Of a stretch of DNA of 64,000 nt, positions 48,436-57,472 are shown in pieces; the stretch's first letter is position 1; every line of letters starts with the position of its first letter. The DNA is taken from NCBI GenBank assembly GCA_963770535.1, contig CAVYPZ010000003.1, positions 3,534,001 through 3,598,000 on the forward strand, written 5' to 3'. The DNA comes from RYN-230 sp963770535. GTDB lineage: Bacteria; Actinomycetota; Actinomycetes; Streptosporangiales; Streptosporangiaceae. The notes below the pieces were generated by a model, which worked only from the letters and a program-made list of their open reading frames with translations, had not been told where the DNA came from and did not search any database. Both the position numbers and the translations under genes were made by a program.

Positions 48436-49676
48436 ATGACCCGGATCGCCGAAGTGTTCAAGGTCAAGTGGCAGGAATTCAACCTGCCCAGGTTCGTCGT
48501 CTTCGGGGTCATCCTTGGCCTCTGATCGTCGTGGGCGTACTCCCGCACGACCGGAGGTACTTCCTCAGCGCGATCTTCGGGGCGCTGTTGGTGGCCCTGA
48601 GCGACCCCGGCGGGAAGCACGGTCCCCGGGTGGCCAAGATGGCAGTGATGGCCGGGGCCGGGGCGCTGCTGACGGCCCTGGCGTTCAGCATCGGCGCCAG
48701 CGCGTGGGGATGGGTCGTGCTGGCCGCGTTCGTGGTCACGTTGCTGGGCGGCCTGGCGGTGAAATACGGCGTGCACCGGTTCGTCGCGGCCTACCTGCTC
48801 AACGCCTGGTTCATCATCGCCCTCAGCCTGCCGACCCTTCTCTCCTACCACCTGCCGGGCCTGTACAGTTCCGGGCTGGTCCATGCCCAATCGTGGAAGC
48901 AAGCGCTGGCCTGGCTGATCGGGTCGGCCTTGTGGCTGGTATACGCCTCCATCATGTGGCTGGTGCACGGGCGGGCCCCGCAGCCGCAGCCGGTCGCCGA
49001 GATCCCCGGTGACATCTCGCCCAGGCCGCTGACCCGGCCGCTGATCCTGTACGCGGTCATCCGGGCCCTCGCGGTCACGATCGCCGTCGCCATCTCCTTC
49101 GGGCTCAAGCTGCCGGACGCCGACTGGATGCCGATCGCCGCCATCGTCGCCATGAAACCCAGCCTGCAGCAGTCCGCCCTCATCGCCGAGCAGCGGGTGG
49201 CCGGGACCATCGTGGGCGCCGTGGTGGCGGCCCTGGTCCTGATCCCGGTCGGTAACATCACCGCCCTCGAAGTGATCGTCGTCGTCTTGCTCGCGCTGGC
49301 TGCCTCGATCCGCACCATGAGCTACACCTTCTACACCGCAGCCGTCGCCGCCGCCGTGCTGATCGCCGCGGACGTGCCCGACCCGTCCAATCTCAGCCAT
49401 GAAGGACGCCGGATCCTGTTCACCCTGGCCGGGGTGGGCATCGCCATCATCGTCTTGCTGCTGGCGGGCCTGCTGCAAAAACGCACCGCCAAGCCAGCCC
49501 CGCAAACGCCGCCGGCTTCGCAGACACCGCAAGCCAGTACCACTGACGCTGGAACGCCGCACGTGATGGGTGCCGGGCCGCGCCACGGGCGCCTAGTACA
49601 CTCATGTACTAGGTTCCGGGAGGTTCGGTCATGGGCTACCAGCTCTGGATGCACCACGAGATCCGCGACCGGCTGA
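48436..49676 (+). pseudogene. FUSC-family membrane protein (aromatic-acid-exporter-like), one frameshift
   Basis: ATG 48436 starts MTRIAEVFKVKWQEFNLPRF and a first helix VVFGVILGL, which ends in a stop (TGA at 48522) unless one base is added at about 48519-48524 (CTCTGATC versus CTCCTGATC). The remaining helices (LPHDRRYFLSAIFGALLVAL, then MAVMAGAGALLTALAF and so on) follow in the other frame, with the second FUSC half LYAVIRALAVTIAVAISFGL, then DWMPIAAIVAMKPSLQQS. Proteins of this family export aromatic acids or similar compounds. The last 46 bases overlap the start and operator of the PspA fusion gene. Loss may be artefactual. Confidence 0.7.
49592..49613. promoter_or_regulatory. Palindromic operator upstream of the PspA/HTH fusion gene
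   Basis: Arms CCTAGTACA and TGTACTAGG form a perfect 9-bp inverted repeat around CTCA. It lies 17 bases before the ATG, just upstream of the GGGAGG ribosome-binding site. The TAGTACA/TGTACTA core looks like operators of HigA-type antitoxins, which fits the C-terminal HTH of the encoded protein and suggests autoregulation. Confidence 0.75.
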
Positions 49677-50926
49677 CCCGTCTGCGGGTGGCCGAGCCTG
49701 AGCTGGCCCGTTTGGTCGGCGAGGCGGTGCTGGCTCTCCTGGAGGCGGGCGAGACGCTCGGGCCGCCGCTGGTCGTCCCGGTGGAATCCGTGCTGCGTCC
49801 CCCCGATGACCCCCGGGAGAACCTCGACTACGCCTACCAGCGCCAGCTCGAGACGCTGACCGGGGTCCGCCGGGGTGTCGCCGACGTGGCGACCTCGCGC
49901 AAGCGGGTCGAGCTGGTGTCCGGCCAGCTGGAGCAGCAGGCCGCCAAGCTGGAAAGCCAGCGCCAGCAGGCGCTCGCCGCCGGCCACGACGACCTGGCCA
50001 GCGAGGCGCGGACCCGGGAAGCGGCGATCCGCGAACGGCTCTCCGATCTGCACCGCCAGCTTCATGCCCTCACAGCCGAGGAAGGGCGGCTCAGCGCGGC
50101 GAGCCAGCGCCTGCAGATCAGGGTCGAGACGTTCCGCGTCCAGAAGGAGGCGATCAAGGCCCGCTACACGGCAGCCGAGGGATCCGAGAAGGTTCGCCAG
50201 GCCTTCGCCAGCATGGGCGCGGACACCAGCGACCTGGAGGACACAGGCACGGAGGACACAGGCACGGAGGCGGGCGCCAGGTCCGGCGCCGCCCGCGCCG
50301 CAGCCGAAGCCGTCGAACTCCTCCAGGAGATCCTGGATCTCACGCCGTCCTCCGTGGGCGGCGCGGGATCCGCGGAGGCAGACGACATCGAGCCGCCGCC
50401 TGGCCTGATGGAGCTGCGGCCCGGCGCTCCCGACGACGCACGGGCCGGCTTGCTGTTCGTCGTCGATCCTCCTGGCACCGCGGTCCTGGCGGGATGGGCC
50501 GAGGATCCGGGCGGATCGGCTCAGGGCTACCGGGAGGTGCTCCAGGTCGTGGCCGGCCGTCTGGATGAAGCCAGGTCCGGGCCGCCGCCGGGCTCTGCCT
50601 CTGCGCCCGCCGCCTTCATCTCCTACAGCCCGGAGTCATTCCTCGACGAGTTCTTCCCCGGTGAGGAGACCGAGGTCGAAATCGGCGCCGGCGCGGTCGT
50701 GGCCCGCAACCGGGCCCACACGCTCGCGGAGGCGCGGCAGCGGATGCGGCTGACCCAGGCCCAGGTGGCTGAGCGCATGAACGTCCGCCAGGAACGGGTA
50801 TCCGCTATCGAGCGCGCCGAGCCGGGTGCGACCGAAGTCCGGACGCTCGCCGCCTACGTGCGCGCGCTCGGCGGCAGGCTGGAGATCATCGCGGACATCG
50901 GCGGCGAGCGGATCGCGCTCAGGTAG
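49631..50926 (+). CDS. Fusion of split HigB-like toxin, PspA coiled coil and HigA-like HTH
   Basis: A 431-residue single open frame. Residues 1-56 (YQLWMHHEIRDRLTRL, LLEAGETLGPPLVVPVES) resemble the first half of a RelE/HigB (Gp49-type) toxin. Residues 57-197 (RENLDYAYQRQLETLTGVRR, GVADVATSRKRVEL, RLQIRVETFRVQKEAIKARY) are a PspA/IM30 coiled coil of the actinobacterial type, lacking its normal N-terminal amphipathic helix. Residues 256-315 (PGLMELRPG, LLFVVDPPGTAVLAGWAED, YREVLQVVAGRL) resemble the second half of HigB. Residues 333-431 are a HigA-type HTH (LAEARQRMRLTQAQVAERMN, VRQERVSAIER, ALGGRLEIIADIG). Domain calls rest on motif memory; the PspA and HTH parts are firm, the toxin part is inference. 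Confidence 0.75.
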   Translation: MGYQLWMHHEIRDRLTRLRVAEPELARLVGEAVLALLEAGETLGPPLVVPVESVLRPPDDPRENLDYAYQRQLETLTGVRRGVADVATSRKRVELVSGQLEQQAAKLESQRQQALAAGHDDLASEARTREAAIRERLSDLHRQLHALTAEEGRLSAASQRLQIRVETFRVQKEAIKARYTAAEGSEKVRQAFASMGADTSDLEDTGTEDTGTEAGARSGAARAAAEAVELLQEILDLTPSSVGGAGSAEADDIEPPPGLMELRPGAPDDARAGLLFVVDPPGTAVLAGWAEDPGGSAQGYREVLQVVAGRLDEARSGPPPGSASAPAAFISYSPESFLDEFFPGEETEVEIGAGAVVARNRAHTLAEARQRMRLTQAQVAERMNVRQERVSAIERAEPGATEVRTLAAYVRALGGRLEIIADIGGERIALR

Positions 50927-50928
50927 CC

Positions 50929-51050
50929 GGTCCCGGTCCTGGTCCTGGTACGCCCGGCCCCGACCCCGGTCCCGGTCCTGGTCCTGGTAGCCCGGCCCCG
51001 ACCCCGGTCCCGGTCCTGGTCCTGGTAGCCCCGGCCCTCGTCCCGGTCCC
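50929..51050. repeat. Three tandem copies of a 38-39 bp repeat
   Basis: The string GGTCCCGGTCCTGGTCCTGG begins at 50929, 50968 and 51006, each followed by TA(C/G)CCCGGCCC-type sequence; the third copy decays. It starts right after the stop of the PspA fusion gene and ends before the acetyltransferase gene. Consistent with slippage; C/T-rich on one strand, so a terminator role is possible but no clear hairpin plus T-run is present. Confidence 0.85.
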
Positions 51051-51065
51051 CGGCCCGGGCGTAGC

Positions 51066-51530
51066 GTGACGGGTGTGACTGCGCTGCCGCTGGTCCCGGA
51101 GGATTTCACCGTCCCGGGCGGGTTCCGCAGCGACCTTTTCATCCTCGAGCCGCTGGATGTGCGGCACAACGAGGCCGATCTTGCGGCCTGGACGTCGAGC
51201 ATCGACCACATCAGGGCCACTCCCGGCTTCGCCGGGCGCACCTGGCCCGGCAGGCCCATGACGGCGGAGGAGAACGCCGCCGACCTCACCGAGCACGCCC
51301 GGGACTTCGCTGACCGGACCGGATTCGCCTACACGGTGCTGGATCCCGGGTCGGGCGACGTGATCGGCTGCGTGTACTTCTACCCGCCCCGACGCGGCGG
51401 ATACGACGTGGACGTGCGCTCCTGGGTCCGGTCGGATCACGCGGCCCTGGACAAGCCCCTGCACGATCTGGTCTGCCGCTGGCTGGCCGAAGCCTGGCCC
51501 TTCCGCAATCCGGACTACGCCGCGCGCTGA
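51066..51530 (+). CDS. GNAT-like N-acetyltransferase
   Basis: A 154-residue protein of the small acetyltransferase type: FRSDLFILEPLDVRHNEADL at the start, a helix with MTAEENAADLTEHARDFADR, then the beta strands FAYTVLDPGSGDVIGCVYFY that match GNAT strands 2-4. The acetyl-CoA P-loop (Q/RxxGxG/A) is not obvious, so catalytic ability is uncertain. GTG 51066 or GTG 51075 may be the start. Neighbours give no hint of substrate. Confidence 0.7.
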   Translation: MTGVTALPLVPEDFTVPGGFRSDLFILEPLDVRHNEADLAAWTSSIDHIRATPGFAGRTWPGRPMTAEENAADLTEHARDFADRTGFAYTVLDPGSGDVIGCVYFYPPRRGGYDVDVRSWVRSDHAALDKPLHDLVCRWLAEAWPFRNPDYAAR

Positions 51531-51589
51531 AGGCCGGCCCCGGCGGCGCCGGACTTGCCAGCCTCGAGGGCGATGGGGATCCTGGCGGG

Positions 51590-52506
51590 ATGCACAAGAC
51601 GTCTGGCCTGCGTGATCCTGGGGCGTCGTTTCCCTTGCCGGGCACGCGCGACGACCACGAGGACCGCCGGCAGGCCAACCGGGCGGTCGCCGTCAGCGCG
51701 CTTGGCCTGGGGGCGACCGGCCTCATCGAACTGCTGCTGGCGATTTTCACCGGGTCGGCCGGGCTGCTCGGCGACGCGATCCACAACCTGTCCGACGTGT
51801 CGATCGGCGCCGTGGTCTTCCTCGGCTTCCGGCTGTCCCGGCGGCCGCCCAGCGAGCGTTATCCCTACGGCCTGGAACGGGCCGAGGACCTGGCCGGCAT
51901 CGGAATCGCGGTGGCCATCTGGGCCAGCGCCGCCTTCGCCGGCTGCGAGAGCTTCTGGGGCACGGCCACACCTCGCATGTGGCCGCGGGCATCGTGGGCG
52001 CGTTGATCGGCATCATCGGCAACCTGATCGTGGCCCGCTACAAGCTCGTCGTGGGCAGGCGCATCAACTCGGCCACGCTGATCGCCGACGCCCGGCATTC
52101 CTGGCTCGACGCCCTGTCCTCGGCCGGGGCGCTGGCCGGGCTGATCGCGGTGGCCCTGGGCCAGCCATGGGGCGACCCGGCCGCCGGGCTGGCGGTCACC
52201 GCGTTCATCTGCCATGTCGGCTACGAAGTCACTGGCGACGTCGTGCACCGGCTAGCCGACGGCGTTGACCCATCGGTGATCACCAGCGCCGAAGCGGCCG
52301 CCGGCTCGGTACCGGGGATCGTCCATGCCCATGCCCGCGCCCGGTGGACCGGCCGGACCCTCCGTGTCGAGATCGAGGGCTGGGTCGCCCCGGACCTGCC
52401 CGTCCGCGACGCGGACGGGCTCGGCCGTGAGGTCGCGGTCGCGCTGGCCCGGGAAGTTCCCGAAGCCGCGAGCCTGGCCTGGACGGCCCGCGCCGGCCCC
52501 GCCTGA
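51590..52506 (+). pseudogene. Cation diffusion facilitator (CDF) metal transporter, one frameshift
   Basis: A CDF antiporter split over two frames. Frame 1 has helices 1-3 with GSAGLLGDAIHNLSDVSIGA (the HxxxD metal site of helix 2), LSRRPPSERYPYGLERAEDL and a third helix to GCESFW. Frame 2 begins GHGHTSHVAAGIVGALIGII and has ADARHSWLDALSSAGALAGL (second HxxxD site) and the C-terminal cytosolic domain. The switch is at 51955-51961. The His-rich segment at the junction is short, so a few residues may also be lost. Likely zinc/iron/cobalt efflux if functional. Confidence 0.85.
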
Positions 52507-52614
52507 GCAGCACCAGGCCTGTGGAAGGTGCGACAGCACGCGAGATCGGGGGCTCGGGCGTGCTGCCGCACCGGCTCAGGGACGCCCGCATCAGGACCGG
52601 GGGCGGGTCCGCGC

Positions 52615-52911
52615 TTACTCGCGGGCGCCTCCCGTCAGCCACCGGACTGTCCCGGACACGTCCCGCATGACCAGGACCGACGTCTGGTGCCGGTCGAAGC
52701 CGCTGCGCATGACGTCGAGCTCGGTGACCCACCCGGTCGCGGGGACACCGCCGGGTACCGCGCCCAGGGCCTCCAGCATCAGGGCCCGGGCCTGGAGCGC
52801 GTGGTTGGTGACGCCGGCCGGGAGCAACCGGGGCCGGCCCCGGACGTCCGCGACGACGCCCCATTCGTAGAGACGGCTCAGCATCGGACGGCCCGCTGCG
52901 GTGGAGGTCAT
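52615..52911 (-). CDS. Hypothetical small protein
   Basis: A 98-residue reading frame with GAGG nine bases before ATG 52911. It reads MLSRLYEWGVVADVRGRPRL, then LQARALMLEALGAVPG, then a beta-like C-terminus (FDRHQTSVLVMRDVSGTVRW). No signal peptide or membrane helix. I do not recognise a family. Codon use is typical for the genome, and no overlapping better gene exists, so it is probably real. Confidence 0.5.
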   Translation of the reverse strand: MTSTAAGRPMLSRLYEWGVVADVRGRPRLLPAGVTNHALQARALMLEALGAVPGGVPATGWVTELDVMRSGFDRHQTSVLVMRDVSGTVRWLTGGARE

Positions 52912-53091
52912 GGCTGGGATCCTCACTGCCGGTTACGTTGCGTTGATGCCCCGTAACCGTTTTATCTGTGTGGGGACCGTCTCGTCCCTGTCTCGCGGGG
53001 TTTTCTTACGCTTCGTTAGCCGGGATGTAGCCTTTCCGGCAGGTCCGAGCCGCCCGGGGCGGACGGCCTGTTCCCGCTCCTGCGGCCCCGT

Positions 53092-53606
53092 CTAGCGCAG
53101 GCCCTCGGCCAGCGGGCCGAGGGCCAGCGCCGGGAGGAACGTGAGCAGGACCAGCAGCACCGCGACGCCTATGGCCAGCACCACGAACAGCGGCTGGTGG
53201 GTACGCAGCGTGCCCGCCGTCACGGCCACGGGCCGCTGCCGGGCCAGGGTCCCGGCCAGCCCCAGCACGAACACCATCGGCAGGTACCGGCCGATCAGCA
53301 TGACCAGGGCCAGCACCGTGTTGTAGAAAGCCGTGTTGCCGGACAGGCCGCCGAACGCGCTGCCATTGCTGTTCGCCGCGCTGGTGAACGCGTACAGCAC
53401 TTCGGTGAGCCCGTGCGGGCCCGGGTTGAGCATGGCCGCGCGCCCGGCCGGCAGGGCGATGGCCATCCCGGCCCCGGCGAGCAGCGCGAGGGAGTGGCCA
53501 GGTAGTACAGGGCGATCATCCGCATCTCCGGGACCCGGATCCGTTTTCGCAGGTACTCCGGGGTCCGGCTGGTCATCAGGCCGCCCGGGAACACGGCGAT
53601 GAGGAC
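53092..53606 (-). pseudogene. kdpA: C-terminal remnant of potassium-transporting ATPase subunit KdpA
   Basis: The last third of KdpA remains: AVFPGGLMTSRTPEYLRKRI in the frame of the upstream phosphatase gene, then, after a one-base break near 53497, AMLNPGPHGLTEVLYAFTSA, ANSNGSAFGGLSGNTAFYNT and the final helices to the stop at 53092. The first ~350 residues are absent and no kdpB follows within the window. The fragment joins directly to the end of the PP2C gene at about 53606, marking a deletion junction. It cannot form a working K+ pump. Confidence 0.85.
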
Positions 53607-56165
53607 GGGCGCGGCCGCGCCGGGCGGCCGCCTGCGTCGTAATCCGGTGAGCCGGACGCCCAGCAGGCACACGTCGTCGGACCGGGGGGTATCGCCCAGC
53701 AACGCGGTCTGCACGATGGCGCAGGTCCGCTCGGCGCTGAGCGGCGCGGGGCCCCCCATGACCCCGGACATGACGCCAGCCAGGGCGCTGAGCCCGTCGC
53801 TGATGTCGCGGCTGCGGTCCTCGATCAGCCCGTCGGTGTAGAACAGCAGGCTGGTGCCGGGGTCCAGGATGCGGTGGCCCACGGTGAATTCCGGTTCGAT
53901 CGGGGCACCGAGCATGACCCCGGGGGCGTCGTCCAGGTACCCGGACAGGCCGGAGGCGGCGGCCCACACCGGCGGCGGGTGCCCGGCGTTGGCGTAGCTC
54001 AGCTCGCCGGTGGCCGGGTCCAGCAGCGCATAGACCACCGTGGCCAGGGCGTCCGGCAGCAGCCTGGCCTGCGCCCGGGCGGTGCGCCGCAGCACCTCGC
54101 CTGGGTCGGCCGTGTCCACCGCGTACGCCCGGAGCAGGTGCCGCATCTGGCCCATGATCGACGCGGAGCCGATGTTGTGCCCGACCACGTCGCCGATGAC
54201 CAGCCCGACCCGGCCTCCTTCCAGCGGGAACGCGTCGTACCAGTCGCCGCCGACGTCCACGTCGGCCGTCCCGGGCAGGTAACGGACCGCGAGCTCCAGC
54301 CCCGGGATGTCAGGCAGCGTGTCGGGCAGCACGGATCGCTGCAGCGTCTCGGCCACGGTGTGGTCCCGCGCCCAGGTGGCCGCGTTGGCCAGCCCCACGG
54401 CGGTCTGCCGGGCCAGTTCCTCGATCACCGCGACGTCGGTGTCGGTGAAGTCCGGATGGTCGGCGCAGCGGCCGACCGCGGCCACGCCGAGCGGCACGGA
54501 CCCGGCCATGAGCGGCGTGACCACGACGTTTCCGGGGTTCACCCGCGCCACGATGTCGCGCAGCGCAGCGGAGTCCCCGATGTGGGGGGCCATCTGGGCG
54601 GCGGCGTCATAGACCACCTGGGTGGCCCGGGTGGTGAACGCCGTCTTGACCGTCCACCTCCCGGTCGCGGGGACAGGCTCACCGCGCAGATCGGTGAACT
54701 CCACGGCGCCACCGGGCTCCCGGTGGGCGATCGAGATGGCCCGCAGCTCGCCCTTCCGGTCGGGCAGGAAGACCAGGCAGAAGTCGGCCAGGCTGTGCAC
54801 GACCAGCTGCGCGGCGTGCTGGAGCAGTTCGTGACGGTCCTGGGCCGCGGCCACCAGGTCACCGGCCTGCAGCAGGAAGGCGACCCGTTCCTGGGCGCCG
54901 TCGGCGTCGGCCCGGGCGGCCCGCTCGCGGGCCAGCAGAAGGGCGCGCTCCTCCTCGGCGCGCTGGCGGGCGGACAGGTCGACCACGTAGGTCACCCACC
55001 GCAGCGGGCTGGTACTGATCACCGCGGCGCCGACCAGGACCGGCACCCGGTGCCCGTCCCGGTGCACATACTCCTTCTCGTACGGCCGGAAGGCGCCGGT
55101 GCGCACCAGCTGCCGGTGGGCGTCGGCGTCCGCATCCCACCAGTCGGGAGGCGTGATCCCCGCACGGGAAACACGGCCGGCCTCGACGTCGTCGCGCGTG
55201 TAACCGATCATGGCGAGGAAGGCGTCGTTGGCGTCGTGCACGTGGTCATCGCCGTTGACCACGACCCCGATCACGTTGGCCTCGCGCAGCCGGCCCAGGA
55301 GTTCCGTGCCCTCGCGCAGCGCCGCCGCGGCCCGGCGCTCCTTGGTCAGGTCCCGGAACATGGCGTAGGCCCGCTGAGGGCGGCCGTCCTCGCCCCGCGC
55401 GTCGGGCACCGCGGTGATCCGCAGCCAGCGCAGCTCCCCGGTGCGCCCGTGCGGGACCCCGATAACGACGTCGGCGACCACCTCGCCGGTGCGCAGCGCG
55501 ACCGAGACGGGGAAGTCGGCCGGGTTGAGCGGGGAGCCGTCCTCGAGGATCGCCTGTCTGGGGACCACCGGCCAGGTGATCATTTCGTTCTCGTCGAGGC
55601 CGAGGATCCGGCAGGCCGCCGGGTTGGCCCCGAGGATCAGGCCGTTGGTGTCGTAGTAGATGACCCCCTCCGGCAGGGTCTCGAACAGGGTCTGGTAGCG
55701 CTCCTGGGTCGCGCCCAGCTGCGCGGCGAGTGCCTCCAGCTGGCGCCGGTCGCGGACCTGAGCGCTCACATCGCTCTTCAGCAGCAGCACCCCGTCCACT
55801 GCCCCGTCCGCGTTGCGCACCGGCTGGTAGAGAGAGTCGACGAAAATTTGTTCGGGTTCTGCCGATCCGTCGCGCCGGACGAATAGCTCGCCCTCATAGG
55901 CCTGGAACGGCTGCCCGGATTCGAGCACCTCGGTGAGGATCTTGGCGCGTCCCTGCGCGGCGATGTCGGGGAGCGCGTCCCGCAGCGTCCGGCCGGTCAG
56001 GTCCTGGCTGCCGACGAGCTGCCGGTACGCGTCGTTCGCGAACTCGAAAACCAGGTCCGGCCCGGCCAGGTAAGCCGCCGGGACCGGAAGACCGGTGAAC
56101 AGCTCATGCAGCACCGCCAGGCGGTGGCTGGCATTGCGCCCTCGTGAAACGGGACCTGAACTCAC
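53295..56165 (-). CDS. PAS-GAF-PP2C (SpoIIE/RsbU-type) protein phosphatase, C-terminus fused to KdpA remnant
   Basis: A multi-domain regulator. Three PAS domains (about 20-135, 150-275, 285-400), a GAF domain (about 420-575) and a SpoIIE/PP2C phosphatase (about 595-840) with the metal motifs DVGGDWYDAF and GDVVGHN and the segment YANAGHPPPVW. Such proteins dephosphorylate anti-anti-sigma factors in response to light, redox or small ligands. The natural end should be near CLLGVRLTGLR; the frame instead continues through KdpA-derived residues (from about residue 853) and then 65 meaningless residues to 53295. GTG 56165 start. Confidence 0.88.
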   Translation of the reverse strand: MSSGPVSRGRNASHRLAVLHELFTGLPVPAAYLAGPDLVFEFANDAYRQLVGSQDLTGRTLRDALPDIAAQGRAKILTEVLESGQPFQAYEGELFVRRDGSAEPEQIFVDSLYQPVRNADGAVDGVLLLKSDVSAQVRDRRQLEALAAQLGATQERYQTLFETLPEGVIYYDTNGLILGANPAACRILGLDENEMITWPVVPRQAILEDGSPLNPADFPVSVALRTGEVVADVVIGVPHGRTGELRWLRITAVPDARGEDGRPQRAYAMFRDLTKERRAAAALREGTELLGRLREANVIGVVVNGDDHVHDANDAFLAMIGYTRDDVEAGRVSRAGITPPDWWDADADAHRQLVRTGAFRPYEKEYVHRDGHRVPVLVGAAVISTSPLRWVTYVVDLSARQRAEEERALLLARERAARADADGAQERVAFLLQAGDLVAAAQDRHELLQHAAQLVVHSLADFCLVFLPDRKGELRAISIAHREPGGAVEFTDLRGEPVPATGRWTVKTAFTTRATQVVYDAAAQMAPHIGDSAALRDIVARVNPGNVVVTPLMAGSVPLGVAAVGRCADHPDFTDTDVAVIEELARQTAVGLANAATWARDHTVAETLQRSVLPDTLPDIPGLELAVRYLPGTADVDVGGDWYDAFPLEGGRVGLVIGDVVGHNIGSASIMGQMRHLLRAYAVDTADPGEVLRRTARAQARLLPDALATVVYALLDPATGELSYANAGHPPPVWAAASGLSGYLDDAPGVMLGAPIEPEFTVGHRILDPGTSLLFYTDGLIEDRSRDISDGLSALAGVMSGVMGGPAPLSAERTCAIVQTALLGDTPRSDDVCLLGVRLTGLRRRRPPGAAAPVLIAVFPGGLMTSRTPEYLRKRIRVPEMRMIALYYLATPSRCSPGPGWPSPCRPGARPCSTRARTGSPKCCTRSPARRTAMAARSAACPATRLSTTRCWPWSC

Positions 56166-56330
56166 CCTGCCCCCCCGGGCAACACCTGGGGGGCGTCATG
56201 CCAGACTCCCCCGATATGTCGGCATCGTCACCCAGGGTACCTGTCCAGCGCACTCTATGGTATTCCGCCACGGCCGCACCGCACGGCCCGGTAGTTTCAT
56301 CCAGCTGAGGGTGACCTGGATGGAGGAGAC

Positions 56331-57365
56331 GTGAAGCTGCTCCGGGTGCTGGCCGTGCCAGCCGCGCTGACCCTGGTGGCGGCCTGCGGCGGCGGGAGCC
56401 CGAGTGCCCCGCAGAGCCGCGCCCCCAGCCCGAAGACGCCGGCCACGGCGTCGGCCCGCCCGGTCAGCCAGACCACCGCCCGCCCGCCCGCGATGGCCGG
56501 GGTGACGGCCCGCGGTGCCCTGGTCCTGCTGAGCCCGGCGACCGGGGCACCGGTCCGGACCCTGGTCCCCGGGGGTGTCATCGGCGACGAGATCTCGGTC
56601 TCCCCGGACGGCCAGACGATCTACTTCAGCAGCCGGCACGGGTGCGTGGACGACGTGGAATCGGTCGCGGTGTCCGGGGGCGCGCCGACGCTGATTTCCA
56701 CCGGGAGCCTGCCCGCGATCAGCCCGGACGGCGCCACGATCGCGTTCGCCCGCCAGCCCACGCTGACCCGGCACTGCATGCAGGGATCGGGCGCCGATCT
56801 CTCGGCCCAGTACAGCCTGGTCACCCGGACCCTGAGCAGCGGCGTGGAGCGCGTCTACCCGATGCTGCCCGCCGGCCAGTCGGGCAGCCTGCCCGCGCCG
56901 ATCTCCCACCTGTCCTGGGCTCCGGACGGCACCGAGCTGGCCGTGTCCATCGCCGCCCTCCAGGACAACGAGGGCTGGCAGATCATGCTGATGGACACCG
57001 CGACGGCCCAGAACTACCTGGGCGGCACCGGGGATACTCCGGTGCCGGTGACCGGCCCGGACAGGCGGCGCAGCTACTGGCGTGAGGGCGTGTACCTCCC
57101 GGGCGGCAACCTGTTCGTCAGCCGCGCGTGCTGCGCCGGGGAACCGGCCCGGAACGTCTCCAAGCTGATGTGGGAGATCACCCCGGCCGGGGTGCTGAGA
57201 CACCAGGTCGCGATCGGGTTCCCGGGGCTGGATCACACCAGCCTGGCGGTGAGCCGGAGCGGGAAATGGCTGCTCTACCTGGCCGGGACCGGCCTGTACG
57301 TATCGGAGAAAGGCGCCCGGCCCCGCCAGGTCGGATCGGGCCTGACGGCAGCAGCGTGGATGTAA
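56331..57365 (+). CDS. Lipoprotein with TolB/WD40-like beta-propeller repeats
   Basis: A 344-residue exported lipoprotein: short basic start, hydrophobic helix and lipobox with Cys19 (LVAACGGG). A Ser/Pro/Ala linker (residues 22-52) precedes blades marked by ISVSPDGQTIYFSSR, PAISPDGATIAFARQ, LSWAPDGTELAVSI and LAVSRSGKWLLYLAG, the SPDG pattern of TolB-type propellers. GGAGG stands just upstream of GTG 56331. Function unknown; possible role in cell-surface sensing, since it is divergent from the phosphatase gene (165 bp). Confidence 0.82.
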   Translation: MKLLRVLAVPAALTLVAACGGGSPSAPQSRAPSPKTPATASARPVSQTTARPPAMAGVTARGALVLLSPATGAPVRTLVPGGVIGDEISVSPDGQTIYFSSRHGCVDDVESVAVSGGAPTLISTGSLPAISPDGATIAFARQPTLTRHCMQGSGADLSAQYSLVTRTLSSGVERVYPMLPAGQSGSLPAPISHLSWAPDGTELAVSIAALQDNEGWQIMLMDTATAQNYLGGTGDTPVPVTGPDRRRSYWREGVYLPGGNLFVSRACCAGEPARNVSKLMWEITPAGVLRHQVAIGFPGLDHTSLAVSRSGKWLLYLAGTGLYVSEKGARPRQVGSGLTAAAWM

Positions 57366-57377
57366 CCCCGTTCCCGC

Positions 57378-57445
57378 GTCCCGCGCTGCGGCGCGGGACC
57401 GCAGTATCCGCGCCCCGGCTACCGCGTCCCGCGCTGCGGCGCGGG
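57378..57445. terminator. Two successive GC-rich hairpins after the lipoprotein gene
   Basis: GTCCCGCGC (57378-57386) pairs with GCGCGGGAC (57391-57399), and CCCGCGC (57428-57434) with GCGCGGG (57439-57445); both have a TGCG loop and are near-copies of each other. They lie between the convergent lipoprotein and Nudix genes and could end transcription from either side. There is no T-run, as often in actinobacterial terminators. Confidence 0.55.
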
Positions 57446-57472
57446 CCGCCACCCGCGTCCCGGGCCGGCCGG

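Noticed and set aside
50929..51050. Possible CRISPR-like array
   Set aside because: The three repeats are directly adjacent with no unique spacers and no cas genes nearby.
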